DNA of 64,000 bases. Source: an uncultured Clostridia bacterium (GTDB lineage: Bacteria > Bacillota > Clostridia > Christensenellales > Aristaeellaceae). Where the stretch lies: positions 1-64,000 of the forward strand of contig CAMVHE010000003.1 in NCBI GenBank assembly GCA_947167215.1. Reading direction: 5' to 3'. The stretch's first letter is position 1, and every line of letters starts with the position of its first letter. A program made the position numbers and the translations under genes. The notes beneath the pieces were generated by a model that was given only the letters and a program-made list of their open reading frames with translations, had not been told where the DNA came from and searched no databases. Below, in pieces: positions 44,228-53,235 of this stretch.

Positions 44228-45394
44228 CTACAGTTTTTCAAGAACTTTTACTTTGGAAGAACCGATCAGGGAAATGGCTCGGTTGATGGCTGCCATGTGG
44301 TCACTGTCTACCTTGTCGGAAGAGTGTGTTTTGGAATTGAGAAAATGAAGGCAGAACTGACCGTCGTAATTATTGTTGGTGATTTCCTGGGAGCCGTGGG
44401 GAACACCATACATGGAACAGACGAATTTATATCCGGAAGAGGTTGTCAGCAGCATCGGACGACGCTGATAGCACGTCTTGGAGGTGATAGAACTGGAAGA
44501 GGACACGCCATAAATGGAACAGAGAATCGCAGTATCATTAGCGGTAGCAGGTTCCACATCGAGGTGATTTCCCGCAGACTGGATTCGAATACTCAGTCTT
44601 TTCCCCGTATTCAGGTCCTTGAGTGTGGCACGATAGCCGCGATAGAGACCAAGGGTTTTGAAAATGCCGTTGTTTTTGGCGACAAACCAGTTGAGGTTGT
44701 AGACAGTTCCGCTGACATTGACAGATGACGATGATTCGGAAGAATCAGAGGAAGTATCCGAGGACTTGGAGCTGTTGTAAATGGAATTGAGCTTTGAAAG
44801 GGTTTTGGAGCCGGGAATCCCGTCCACGGTCAGTCCATATTTGCGCTGAAAAGCCTTTATTGCTGCGGTTGTCTTTGAGCCGATATTACCGGTGATACTT
44901 CCAGAGTACATTCCGATTGCTTTCAGTTTTGTCTGCAAGTCTTTAATCTTGGAAGCACTCAGGTTGCTGGAAGAGGATGAAGAGCTGGAGGAAGAAGACG
45001 ATGAGCTGCTGCTTCTTGCGAAAGTGCCGACACGCTTGCTGGGGAGATTTCCTCCGGTTACGGAAAACGTTTTTTTAGCTTCGGAATTCGAGAGAATCTT
45101 GATATAGGTAGAAGAACCGGATTCCTGTGCACACCAGCCGGTCTGTATGGAGCCGTCACTGGCGCGATACTTCAGTTTGACGAATGTGGTGCTTCCGTTT
45201 GTAGTGGAGGAAGTAATGTAGACGCATGCATTTTTGACAATGTTGTCCAGAATCTGGGCATTCGTAGAGGCACTTGCCCGTACTCGTATTTTGCTCTGTG
45301 TTTTTCCGTAAACATTGCTGTAGCTGCTTGCCATGGCGGCAGAAGTGCAGAAAATCAGAACCAGCAACAGGATGGCGAAAGATCTTTTTTTCAT
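44228..45394 (-). CDS. Secreted SH3 / peptidoglycan-binding protein with unknown C-terminal domain
   Basis: 388 residues. Signal peptide ending in AAMA; a bacterial SH3-like domain (residues about 30-105, starting KTQSKIRVRASASTNAQIL); a run of sixteen Ser as linker; a PG_binding_1 domain (about 150-205, IKDLQTKLKAIGMYSGSITG ... VDGIPGSKTL); another Ser/Asp-rich linker; and a C-terminal domain (about 230-388) containing DVEPATANDTA, YGVPHGSQEI and GQFCLHFLNSKTH then DSDHMAAINRA. That last domain recurs in Firmicute wall proteins but I know no activity for it; its His/Asp pattern could bind metal. Probably cell-wall bound. Own terminators downstream. Confidence 0.75.
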   Translation of the reverse strand: MKKRSFAILLLVLIFCTSAAMASSYSNVYGKTQSKIRVRASASTNAQILDNIVKNACVYITSSTTNGSTTFVKLKYRASDGSIQTGWCAQESGSSTYIKILSNSEAKKTFSVTGGNLPSKRVGTFARSSSSSSSSSSSSSSSSNLSASKIKDLQTKLKAIGMYSGSITGNIGSKTTAAIKAFQRKYGLTVDGIPGSKTLSKLNSIYNSSKSSDTSSDSSESSSSVNVSGTVYNLNWFVAKNNGIFKTLGLYRGYRATLKDLNTGKRLSIRIQSAGNHLDVEPATANDTAILCSIYGVSSSSSITSKTCYQRRPMLLTTSSGYKFVCSMYGVPHGSQEITNNNYDGQFCLHFLNSKTHSSDKVDSDHMAAINRAISLIGSSKVKVLEKL

Positions 45395-45565
45395 ATATAA
45401 CTCCTTTTATGAGCCAAGCTTCAAAAATGTATTGATGAAAAGAACCTCATTATTATCTTACCACGATCGGTCAAGAGCATTGTGAACGCAGTGTGGCAGG
45501 AAAATGAAAAGAAATGGCAAAAGAGCATTACAGCTGGATGATATAGAAAGAAGAAGACAGATGTC

Positions 45566-45594
45566 TTGCAAAAAGGTCAATAAAAAGGTATGAT
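45566..45594 (+). promoter_or_regulatory. Promoter of the UPF0178-metY-metA operon
   Basis: TTGCAA (45566-45571), 17 bases, TATGAT (45589-45594). No SAM or T-box leader is seen in the 74 bases to the start codon. Confidence 0.65.
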
Positions 45595-45667
45595 ACAACG
45601 GGTGTTGTGATGCAGCTTTTTGCGTGATTTGCAGGGCGGCAGTGGTCGTGATCCAAAGGAGAACGTA

Positions 45668-46132
45668 ATGAAGGTATATGTGGATGCAGATGCCTGTCCT
45701 GTTACAAGAATTGTGGAAAAGATAGCTGAAAAACACGGGGTACCAGTGGTACTTCTCTGTGATACCAATCATGTCCTGTACAGTGATATTTCCACAGTAC
45801 ATATGATTGATGCCGGCAGGGATGCGGTAGATATTGCTCTGATCAATCTCTGCCGGCCGGGAGATCTGGTTGTAACACAGGACTTTGGCGTTGCAGCACT
45901 GGCATTAGGAAAACATGCATATGCCATTCACCAGAGTGGGAAATGGTATACAAATGAAAATATCGATGCAATGCTCATGGAGCGTCATTTTGCGGCAAAA
46001 GCGCGAAGATCCGGTAAGCACCATATGAAAGGTCCGCGAAGGAGAACCGGGGAGGACGATCTGCATTTCGAGCAGAGCTTTGAAAAACTGCTTCTGAAAG
46101 CATTACAGACAAACCAGAACGTGGCAGAATGA
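45668..46132 (+). CDS. UPF0178 (YaiI/YqxD, DUF188) family protein
   Basis: 154 residues, a widespread PIN/NYN-like fold family of unknown role. MKVYVDADACPVTRIVEKIAEKHG with its DADACP motif, DAVDIALINL and LVVTQDFGVAALAL are diagnostic, with acidic residues suggesting nuclease-like metal binding. The ATG at 45668 has AGGAG upstream; a longer frame has none. It is 33 bases before the methionine genes and so appears co-transcribed with them, perhaps only by position. Confidence 0.9.
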   Translation: MKVYVDADACPVTRIVEKIAEKHGVPVVLLCDTNHVLYSDISTVHMIDAGRDAVDIALINLCRPGDLVVTQDFGVAALALGKHAYAIHQSGKWYTNENIDAMLMERHFAAKARRSGKHHMKGPRRRTGEDDLHFEQSFEKLLLKALQTNQNVAE

Positions 46133-46164
46133 AAATGAAATAAAAAGTTGGGGAGGAATGTCAG

Positions 46165-47451
46165 GTGAGCAGATACAATAAAGACACACAATGTGTGCAG
46201 AGCGGCTATACTCCGGGGAATGGGGAGCCCAGGCAGGTCCCGATTATTCAGTCAACTACTTTTAAATACGATACTGGCGAAGATATGGGCAAGCTGTTTG
46301 ATCTGGAGGCATCAGGGTATTTTTATACGCGTCTTCAGAATCCTACAAACGATTACGTTGCTGCAAAAATCTGTGAGCTGGAAGGCGGTACGGCAGCCAT
46401 GCTTACATCTTCCGGCCAGGCTGCCAATTTTTTTGCCATGTTCAACCTGGCGGGATGCGGAGACCATATTGTTGCCTCTTCCAGCATTTACGGCGGTACT
46501 TTTAACCTTATCAGCGTGACCATGGCTCGAATGGGAATAGAGGTTACCTTTGTTTCACCGGATTGTACAGATGAGGAACTGGAAGCAGCCTTCACGCCCA
46601 GGACTAAACTGGTATTTGGGGAGACCATTGCCAACCCTGCCCTAACGGTACTTGACATAGAGCAGTTCGCACATGCTGCCCATCGTCATGGTGTACCGCT
46701 GATTATTGATAATACTTTTGCCACACCTGTTAACTGTCGCCCCTTTGAATGGGGAGCGGATATTGTGACCCATTCCACAACGAAGTATATGGATGGTCAT
46801 GGTGCAGGCGTTGGCGGTGCCATCGTTGACAGCGGCAATTTTGACTGGATGGCTAATGCTGAACGCTTTCCGGGACTCTGCACTCCGGATGAGAGCTACC
46901 ATGGCATTACATATGCTGAGAAATTCGGCAAGGCTGGTGCATTCATTACCAAGTGTACTGCACAATTGATGCGTGACTTTGGTTCCATTCAGTCTCCGCA
47001 GAACGCTTTCTATTTGAATCTTGGCCTGGAAAGCCTGCACGTACGCATGGCACGGCATTGCGAAAACGGGCAGGCAGTAGCAGAATACCTTTCGCGGCAT
47101 CCAATGGTAGAGAAAGTTCACTATTGTGGACTTCCGGAGGATCCTTACTATGCCCGCGCACAGAAATATCTTCCGCATGGTTCCTGCGGTGTAGTCAGCT
47201 TCGAACTGAAGGGAGGAAGGGAAGCCGCATCTGTTTTCATGAATAATCTGAGACTGGCTGCAATTGAAACACACGTAGCTGATGCCAGAACCTGCTGCCT
47301 GAATCCTGCTTCTACCACACACCGTCAGATGACCGATGAACAGCTGAAAGCTGCAGGAGTTCCGGCGGGACTGGTACGTATGAGCTGCGGACTGGAAAGT
47401 GCGGTGGATCTGATAGCAGATATTGAGCAGGCACTGCAGAAAATCCGTTAA
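46165..47451 (+). CDS. metY: O-acetylhomoserine sulfhydrylase
   Basis: 428 residues, PLP enzyme of the Cys/Met metabolism family. FKYDTGEDMGKLFDLEASGYFYTRLQNPT opens the family signature, LIIDNTFATPVNCRPFEWGADIV leads to the PLP Lys in THSTTKYMDGHG. Length and the HGAGVGGAIVDSG segment fit the MetY group that makes homocysteine from O-acetylhomoserine and sulfide. GTG start with GGGGAGG upstream. The next gene makes its substrate. Confidence 0.92.
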   Translation: MSRYNKDTQCVQSGYTPGNGEPRQVPIIQSTTFKYDTGEDMGKLFDLEASGYFYTRLQNPTNDYVAAKICELEGGTAAMLTSSGQAANFFAMFNLAGCGDHIVASSSIYGGTFNLISVTMARMGIEVTFVSPDCTDEELEAAFTPRTKLVFGETIANPALTVLDIEQFAHAAHRHGVPLIIDNTFATPVNCRPFEWGADIVTHSTTKYMDGHGAGVGGAIVDSGNFDWMANAERFPGLCTPDESYHGITYAEKFGKAGAFITKCTAQLMRDFGSIQSPQNAFYLNLGLESLHVRMARHCENGQAVAEYLSRHPMVEKVHYCGLPEDPYYARAQKYLPHGSCGVVSFELKGGREAASVFMNNLRLAAIETHVADARTCCLNPASTTHRQMTDEQLKAAGVPAGLVRMSCGLESAVDLIADIEQALQKIR

Positions 47452-47469
47452 TATCAGGAGAATACGAAC

Positions 47470-48399
47470 ATGCCGATTAAAATCCCAGATAATTTGCCTG
47501 CCGTAGATGTACTCCATCGGGAAAACATATTTGTCATGTCACAGGGAAGGGCGATCAGCCAGGATATCCGTCCTCTGCAGATACTGCTTGTCAATCTAAT
47601 GCCCCGAAAGATTCAGACAGAGGTGCAGTTTTCCCGCTTGCTGGGTAATACCGCATTGCAAATTGAATTATCTTTTGTGGCACCGGAAAGCCATACGCCG
47701 ACGAACACGCCCCAGGAACACCTTCAGGCGTTTTACAGTACGTTTAATGATGTACGTCATCGCAATTTTGATGGATGCATCATAACCGGGGCTCCGGTAG
47801 AGCATCTTCCTTTTGAAGCGGTTGATTATTGGGAGGAACTATGTACTCTTATGGAATGGACAAAGACCCATGTTCATTCAACTTTTCATATCTGCTGGGG
47901 AGCTCAGGCGGGCCTTTACTATCATTACGGTATTCCCAAGCATCAGCTTGATGCAAAGCTCTTTGGCGTATTTGAGCATCAGGTTGAATACAAGCAGAGC
48001 ATCCTTTTCCGTGGATTTGATGATATTTTCTATGTTCCACATTCCCGACACACGACGGTTGATCGGAATGACATAGCGGCACACCCGGAGCTTCAGATTC
48101 TGGCTTCTTCAGATAAAGCCGGTGTTTATGCGGTTTATGATAGACATTTTAAGCAGTTTTATGTTACCGGCCATTCGGAATATGATGCAGATACCCTGGA
48201 ACTTGAGTACAAACGGGATGTGGCAGCTGGCAAACCGATCACTATCCCCGAAAACTATTATCCTGGAGACGATCCGACACAGGCACCTCGCGTTATATGG
48301 AGAGCCCATGCCAACCTTCTATTCTGTAACTGGCTGAATTACTTTGTTTACCAGACGACACCTTATGATCTGGCAATGATTCCGGAACGTAGTGAATAG
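47470..48399 (+). CDS. metAA: Homoserine O-acetyltransferase (MetA family)
   Basis: 309 residues of the MetA homoserine transferase family. The nucleophile Cys is in HICWGAQAG, with the His and Glu in [10 protein letters not shown]. The specificity segment reads [10 protein letters not shown]: the Glu here is the residue known to choose acetyl-CoA over succinyl-CoA, which fits the O-acetylhomoserine sulfhydrylase gene just upstream. Together they give direct sulfhydrylation to homocysteine. ATG preceded by CAGGAG. A terminator follows. Confidence 0.93.
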   Translation: MPIKIPDNLPAVDVLHRENIFVMSQGRAISQDIRPLQILLVNLMPRKIQTEVQFSRLLGNTALQIELSFVAPESHTPTNTPQEHLQAFYSTFNDVRHRNFDGCIITGAPVEHLPFEAVDYWEELCTLMEWTKTHVHSTFHICWGAQAGLYYHYGIPKHQLDAKLFGVFEHQVEYKQSILFRGFDDIFYVPHSRHTTVDRNDIAAHPELQILASSDKAGVYAVYDRHFKQFYVTGHSEYDADTLELEYKRDVAAGKPITIPENYYPGDDPTQAPRVIWRAHANLLFCNWLNYFVYQTTPYDLAMIPERSE

Positions 48400-48432
48400 A
48401 AAAAAGAAACCTAATAAGCTGAATGAATATTT

Positions 48433-48458
48433 CCAGTCACGCAGAGTGACTGGTTTTT
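48433..48458 (+). terminator. Terminator of the methionine operon
   Basis: CCAGTCAC / GTGACTGG arms around GCAGA followed by five T. Confidence 0.88.
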
Positions 48459-48595
48459 ACTGTGCTGAAAGTTTAACTGGCATCCGCGCACCTGAGGGGA
48501 AAAATTAAAGAAGCAGATTCGTTACCATGAAGGAATGCCGGTATAATGCCAGCAAAAAAGAATACTCACAGTGTAATGAGGAAAGGAATAAGAAG

Positions 48596-49738
48596 ATGCG
48601 GAGAATTATGGTGTTGCTTCTGCTGTTTTTATGTATTGTCCATGGTGCAATGGCAGGTAAGACATGGTATATTGGTGGAAGCAGGGCGGATGTCATTGAA
48701 TCGATAACTGCCGACGAAACCCATGTTGTTATGGCGGGCTATACTTTTTCTTCGGACGGGACCCTGTCTGATCGAACCAAAACAGGAAGGTCAGGCTGGA
48801 TTACCTGTCTTGGCCAGAATGGAGAAACACTGTGGAACTTCTGTTCACGGAATAGCAGCAATGATGAGATGCACTGTCCTGTAATTCATTCAGATGGAAC
48901 GATAACGGTTCTGCTTTACAGCGGCGGACATGAGAAGCAGCAGATTGAGCTGCTAAGGCTGAATCTGGAAGGAAAACTGCAGGAAAGGATACTTCTTCTG
49001 GAACAATCTACTTCTGAAGCGGAAAAGGCCGGAGAGTATTTTCTTTCGGAGATGCCTGAGAGCTGGCAGGGGGGATATACGATTGTCGGTTTCAGAGAAC
49101 AAGGAAAAAGCACGGACACATCCTGGATGAAAGTATATGACTTTGATGGCCGTCTTCTGTATACAGTCGACGGCAGGGAATGCAGAAATGTGAAACAGGC
49201 GATGGGACAGAAGCACGCAATACTGCTTATGGACGGACAGTGGACACTCTGCAGGATGGAGCAGACTCCTGTGCGGCTGAAAGTTTTGAAAGAGGCAAAA
49301 ACCAGCATAAACCACGACGCAGATTCAGAAGGATGGAATGGCTTGTGCTCTCTGACAGACGGATGCATTGCCTGTGGTTGGACTGGAGACCAGTATCGTG
49401 CCGCAAATGGAAAAGTGACCAGATGGGATACAGAAGGAAAACTGATGTGGGATAAAGAATACCCGGACCGTACACTCTGGAAAATAGTTCCTGCAGCTAA
49501 TGGTTATGTGATTTCGTATGAACAGATGAACGGTAAAACCGGCCTGATGGTCATTGATGGGCGGGGACAGGAACTGGGTGATTTACCTTGCGACATTACC
49601 AACCATATGACATCATGGAAGGATGGCATCATTCGGACGGAATGGTCAATGAAAGAAACAATGCAGGGGGATGAAGCCGCAAACTGGGATGTACAGATTA
49701 CTGTACTGAATCAGGAAGACCTTTTCCTGGGAAAATAG
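48596..49738 (+). CDS. Secreted beta-propeller-like protein of unknown function
   Basis: 380 residues. Signal peptide MRRIMVLLLLFLCIVHGAMA. The mature protein has repeats of about 45 residues with Gly/Trp patterns (MAGYTFSSDG, WITCLGQNGETLWNF, YTIVGFREQGKS, IACGWTGDQYRAANG, YVISYEQMNGKTGL), similar to PQQ- or Kelch-like blades, suggesting a small beta-propeller. No catalytic motif is recognised. ATG at 48596 has AAAGGAA upstream; TATAAT at 48542 may be its promoter. A role cannot be assigned; single-gene transcript between the methionine genes and a DMT transporter. Confidence 0.65.
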   Translation: MRRIMVLLLLFLCIVHGAMAGKTWYIGGSRADVIESITADETHVVMAGYTFSSDGTLSDRTKTGRSGWITCLGQNGETLWNFCSRNSSNDEMHCPVIHSDGTITVLLYSGGHEKQQIELLRLNLEGKLQERILLLEQSTSEAEKAGEYFLSEMPESWQGGYTIVGFREQGKSTDTSWMKVYDFDGRLLYTVDGRECRNVKQAMGQKHAILLMDGQWTLCRMEQTPVRLKVLKEAKTSINHDADSEGWNGLCSLTDGCIACGWTGDQYRAANGKVTRWDTEGKLMWDKEYPDRTLWKIVPAANGYVISYEQMNGKTGLMVIDGRGQELGDLPCDITNHMTSWKDGIIRTEWSMKETMQGDEAANWDVQITVLNQEDLFLGK

Positions 49739-49945
49739 TAAATAATTTTTTTACGGGGTTTTCGAATTCTGAAAAAAGCGGAATTGAGAGTTTGAAAACA
49801 TTATCATACCACTCCTCGGGAAGCATAACCGGAAAATGATGATGCATTTTTCAGTTTTTGAGGCATAAGAACCGTATGAATTACCAGGTGCTGTGTCAAT
49901 TCCGATAACCAATTGGCTTGAAATGCTGTGCGCAAGAGGTGAAAT

Positions 49946-50800
49946 ATGACGAAAAGCAAGGCCGGCTATACGATTGCGGTTGTACTATTTGGTACGATAG
50001 GCTGGATGATCCATTTTATCGACCTGCCTTCAGATGTTGTTGCCATGTTTCGCGGACTGTTTGGTGTGCTGACTATTCTTGCCTACATGGTAATCCGCGC
50101 ACATCGTCCGGACTGGAAAACACTTCGGGAAAACAGGCGATGGCTCTGTCTGTCAGGAATCAGTCTGGGGCTTAACTGGGCATTCCTGTTTTCAGCATAC
50201 AGAGCAACGACGGTGGCCATTGCCAGCCTGTGCAACTACATGGCCCCCATGTTCCTTATCTTCCTGTCTCCTTTACTATTTCATGAGCATATGACGATGA
50301 AGAAAATGATCTGTGCACTATTGGCTTTTGCAGGAATTGTCATGGTATCCGGTGTACTGTCCGGAAGCCCTGCAGATTATCAACCGAGGGGGATAGCTCT
50401 GGGACTGGCGGCAGCGGTATGCTTTGTGGGAATTGTAGTATGCAACCGACATCTTGGGGAAGTGGATGCACTGGATAAAACTATGGTACAGTTAGCATTA
50501 TCTGCAATTGTCCTTTTTCCTTTTGTACTTCTGGCAAATCGTGGCGTTACTTGGTCTTTCAACATGCGGAGCATGATAGTCATGATCATTCTGGGAATCG
50601 TGCAGACAGGTATTGCATATATTCTTTATCTGGGAGCAATGAGTACCCTTCCTGTGGAAAGTCTTGCCATCCTGGGTTATATTGAACCTGTAGTTTCTGT
50701 GCTGTGTTCAGTATTTCTGCTGCATGAAGCCATGACGGCAACAGGATGGATTGGAGCAGCCCTGATTATCGGGGCTGCTGTAGTCAATGAAAGTATTTAA
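49946..50800 (+). CDS. EamA/DMT-family transporter
   Basis: 284 residues, ten hydrophobic segments in two EamA repeats: TIAVVLFGTIGWMIHFIDL and GIVQTGIAYILYLGAMSTLPVESLAILGYIEPVVSVL. Second paralogue in the window (other at 26820); about the same organisation but only moderately similar by eye. Exporter of small metabolites by family. RBS GAGGTG. A terminator begins within the stop codon. Confidence 0.88.
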   Translation: MTKSKAGYTIAVVLFGTIGWMIHFIDLPSDVVAMFRGLFGVLTILAYMVIRAHRPDWKTLRENRRWLCLSGISLGLNWAFLFSAYRATTVAIASLCNYMAPMFLIFLSPLLFHEHMTMKKMICALLAFAGIVMVSGVLSGSPADYQPRGIALGLAAAVCFVGIVVCNRHLGEVDALDKTMVQLALSAIVLFPFVLLANRGVTWSFNMRSMIVMIILGIVQTGIAYILYLGAMSTLPVESLAILGYIEPVVSVLCSVFLLHEAMTATGWIGAALIIGAAVVNESI

Positions 50801-50836
50801 GAAAGAAGAGCAGGCACTGCCTGCTCTTCTTTCTTA
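50799..50836. terminator. Bidirectional terminator
   Basis: AAGAAAGAAGAGCAGGC / GCCTGCTCTTCTTTCTT, about 17 bp of stem with a 3-nt loop, between the converging DMT and FUSC genes. Confidence 0.8.
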
Positions 50837-50838
50837 AT

Positions 50839-52155
50839 TCAGGATCCTTTTTTCCCTGCAGGAAACAGGGAGATGGGTTCATAGAGGTTTCCAAGCTGAC
50901 GAAGCAGTTGAAGTGCTTCCCGTTCTGAACGATATCCGCTGGGAGAGTATATTTCTCTGGAAACAAGCGGATTGCCCTCGGGAGCCAACAGATGCAGAAG
51001 GTGCTGCTGAGCGCGGGCCATGGTTGCATGGGAAGAATAAATATACAGACCGCTGACGCCAGGAATGCCAGCCTGAGGCCGTATAACCATACGGTATTTC
51101 TCCTTGGAAAGTGCTGTATGCAGATTCGCATGCAAATCAAGGATAGCCTTATCACTATCGACAATCTTGACAGCTACAATTTCATCGAGATGATAGTTCT
51201 CGCCCTCCAGATAGCTTCGATAGGGGGAACGGCGCAGACTCTCATAGATTTGCCGTTCTGCATCGGTGATTTCACCCATGTGGAAGACAAAGGTGTTGTT
51301 GTGATGAATGTTGTAAATATTAAAGCTCTTTGTCCTGGTTTGCAGGCTTTGAATAAGATGCTTGGCATCCATTTTCGAAAGAAATTCCACATGCAGATAA
51401 CGGTTTTCATTGACGTCATAGATTGCAGCACCATCCATGACGATCATGGGCGTGTTAAGACGCGTATTGCTCATTTGAGAGGCGAAAAAAGCGGGGGCAT
51501 GTTCGGAGGTGATACAGATTTGTGCGCCGTCTTCATACAAATAATTGAGTTGGAAGAGTATGGATGAAGAGATGCTGGAAAAGCGGTCAGCAACCAGGTC
51601 GCTGGCTTTCAGGAAGAACACCTGGCCGGGCACTTTTCTGCGCGGAAGTCGGAAGAGATTAATTCCGACAGCGACCAGAGTGCCTATGAAAGTATCTATG
51701 ATCCGCAGATAAGCCTGATACAGTGGCCTTTCAATGTCAGGAAAGTTAATCACAATGCAAAGAAAGACAATGGCTGCCAGACTGGCAGTATCCGGTTTTC
51801 GGAGAAGGACACAGGTGTATAAGGACAAAAGAACGCCGACGGCCATAAGTGTATAAAGGAGCGGCATGATGACGACAAGAGACGGGAAAAAGGCAAAAAA
51901 AAGCAGGAATAGCAACCCGAGTACTGCACCGATGAGAGTACCGGCCAGACGGGAGACAGCAAAAGACTTGGTATCACTGACATAAGGCTGCAGGCAGATG
52001 ATAGCTGTAATCATGGATTCAGCAGACATTTTTGCACCACTATACCCCCGAAGATAAGAGATAAGAAGACAAATCAGTACAGCCAGAGAAGTTTTAATGA
52101 TGCGCTGTCCGATGTGAGGGGTGTGCTGCCAGAAAGAATCAAGGGCTGATTTCAT
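50839..52155 (-). CDS. FUSC/aromatic acid exporter family protein
   Basis: 438 residues. The N-terminal half (residues 15-170) has about six membrane segments of the aromatic acid exporter (ArAE/FUSC) type, with AESMITAIICLQPYVSDTKSFAVSRLAGTLIGAVLG being characteristic. The C-terminal half is soluble and mixed alpha/beta, ending near LLHLLAPEGNPLVSREIYSPSGYRSEREAL. It likely exports aromatic or other hydrophobic acids. ATG preceded by GGAGGAA-like bases. Alone on its strand. Confidence 0.85.
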   Translation of the reverse strand: MKSALDSFWQHTPHIGQRIIKTSLAVLICLLISYLRGYSGAKMSAESMITAIICLQPYVSDTKSFAVSRLAGTLIGAVLGLLFLLFFAFFPSLVVIMPLLYTLMAVGVLLSLYTCVLLRKPDTASLAAIVFLCIVINFPDIERPLYQAYLRIIDTFIGTLVAVGINLFRLPRRKVPGQVFFLKASDLVADRFSSISSSILFQLNYLYEDGAQICITSEHAPAFFASQMSNTRLNTPMIVMDGAAIYDVNENRYLHVEFLSKMDAKHLIQSLQTRTKSFNIYNIHHNNTFVFHMGEITDAERQIYESLRRSPYRSYLEGENYHLDEIVAVKIVDSDKAILDLHANLHTALSKEKYRMVIRPQAGIPGVSGLYIYSSHATMARAQQHLLHLLAPEGNPLVSREIYSPSGYRSEREALQLLRQLGNLYEPISLFPAGKKGS

Positions 52156-52780
52156 AGTTCCTCCAGAAAAAGATGAGAATCTTTAAAAAACTGATTCAGA
52201 AAATGAAAGACGGTTTTTCTAAAGACGCTTGATTATACGATGAAAAGGATCAGAATTCAAGAAATACCGGTTCGGCAGAAGATGAAAGTCAGAAAAACAG
52301 GAAGACGGTATTTATTATTCTGAAATCTGTTTGGAGATTCGTTTCCACTCTTTCATATGAATGCACAGAAGTTGAATGGAAAATATCTGACGGACATTTG
52401 AATAAAAAACAGCCGGTTATATGTATTTATCCTTTGAAAGGTGGATAGGAGAAATCCTTTCCGGATGCCTGCTGTTTTTTGGTTTCATCACCTCCCGACA
52501 GATAAAAGAATTATCAGGATGTTTTACAATGGACAGAAATATCGGGTAAATCCGAAAAATGTTCCAGCACCTTGTGAAACACGATATCAGTAAAAGACGA
52601 TAATGATTCAGACCTGCATCGCTCAATGAGCTTCCTGGAAAAAAACCGGGAATAGATAGGCAAATACAGTTAAATTTGGAAAGATCGGGAAAGAAGAGCA
52701 GGCTGGAAATGCATGCTTGGATGAAAATGGATGATCCGAATTTGGTTAGTGTAAAACCATCGTGAAAATATGATTACAAA
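52156..52780. other. A/T-rich gap with a long hairpin
   Basis: 625 bases without a recognisable gene; a 69-codon frame at 52417-52626 (minus) has no known resemblance. A 10-bp perfect inverted repeat AAAAAACAGC (52404-52413) / GCTGTTTTTT (52471-52480) encloses further pairing (CCGG...CCGG, CCTTT...AAAGG), a branched terminator or small RNA. The rest shows nothing. Confidence 0.4.
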
Positions 52781-52782
52781 TG

Positions 52783-52847
52783 ATAAGAAAGCCCCAATGG
52801 TATAATGGTATCTACCACAATCCCAAAACCCAAAGGAGCTTTCTTAT
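52783..52847 (+). repeat. Inverted repeat over the start of a transposase remnant
   Basis: ATAAGAAAGCCCC (52783-52795) and GGAGCTTTCTTAT (52835-52847) pair at 12 of 13 positions. The right arm contains the ribosome site (GGAG) and the start codon region of the remnant, and an extended -10 TGGTATAAT (52798-52806) lies between the arms. Confidence 0.6.
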
Positions 52848-53037
52848 GATCACTATTTTAACGCTTCTGAAGCCTGAAATTCTAGAGCAAATTACGAATA
52901 AGATGGAGAAACTATTATCCGGCAGGAATCTGTCAGATATGGTAACCGGTATGATAGAGGAGCTGGACAGCCTGGGGATAGAGATACTGCACGCGATATC
53001 GAGCAGGATGGATATTGATGCAGTAGCAAGAGGTTGA
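52846..53037 (+). pseudogene. Truncated transposase fragment, ISLre2/UPF0236-like (tentative)
   Basis: 63 residues starting MITILTLLKPEILEQITNKMEKLL, with NLSDMVTGMIEELDSLGIEIL and a MDIDAVARG end. This looks like only the N-terminal helical part of an ISLre2 (UPF0236) transposase, whose members are over 400 residues; the sequence stops at 53037 with nothing more of the family downstream in any frame. The assignment is by pattern and not certain. Its stop codon lies within the SCIFF promoter -35 box. Confidence 0.4.
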
Positions 53038-53062
53038 CATATAGGTGATAAAGTGATAAAAT
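53034..53062 (+). promoter_or_regulatory. Promoter of the SCIFF operon
   Basis: TTGACA (53034-53039), 17 bases, TAAAAT (53057-53062). It overlaps the end of the transposase remnant and gives a leader of about 165 bases. Confidence 0.8.
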
Positions 53063-53072
53063 CCTCGCCGTC

Positions 53073-53190
53073 TCGTCTGTGTCTTTTGAAAAAAAGACGA
53101 TGTGAAAACCCCGGTTTTACCATAGAATAGGTGAACCGGATAAACCCGTCAGCGGAAGAAAAACTGCTGAAAGGGATTGCAGTTTTCTGT
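53073..53190 (+). ncRNA. Possible structured leader of the SCIFF operon
   Basis: Three hairpins follow one another: TCGTC/GACGA with an inner TCTTTT/AAAAGA (53073-53100); CCGGTT..ACC / GGT..AACCGG (53111-53139); and AAAACTGC / GCAGTTTT (53160-53186), followed by CTGTTT. The last could attenuate. It matches no leader class I know. Confidence 0.4.
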
Positions 53191-53235
53191 TTCGATCGCG
53201 AACGGAAGATTGACGCTGCGAAAGGAGATCAAACC

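Noticed and set aside
44950..45010. A repetitive stretch that might be a CRISPR or tandem DNA repeat
   Set aside because: It is a poly-Ser linker coded by mixed Ser codons inside the SH3/peptidoglycan-binding protein gene.
52417..52626. A 69-codon minus-strand frame in the gap before the transposase remnant
   Set aside because: It lies partly over the long hairpin, lacks a ribosome site and resembles nothing known.
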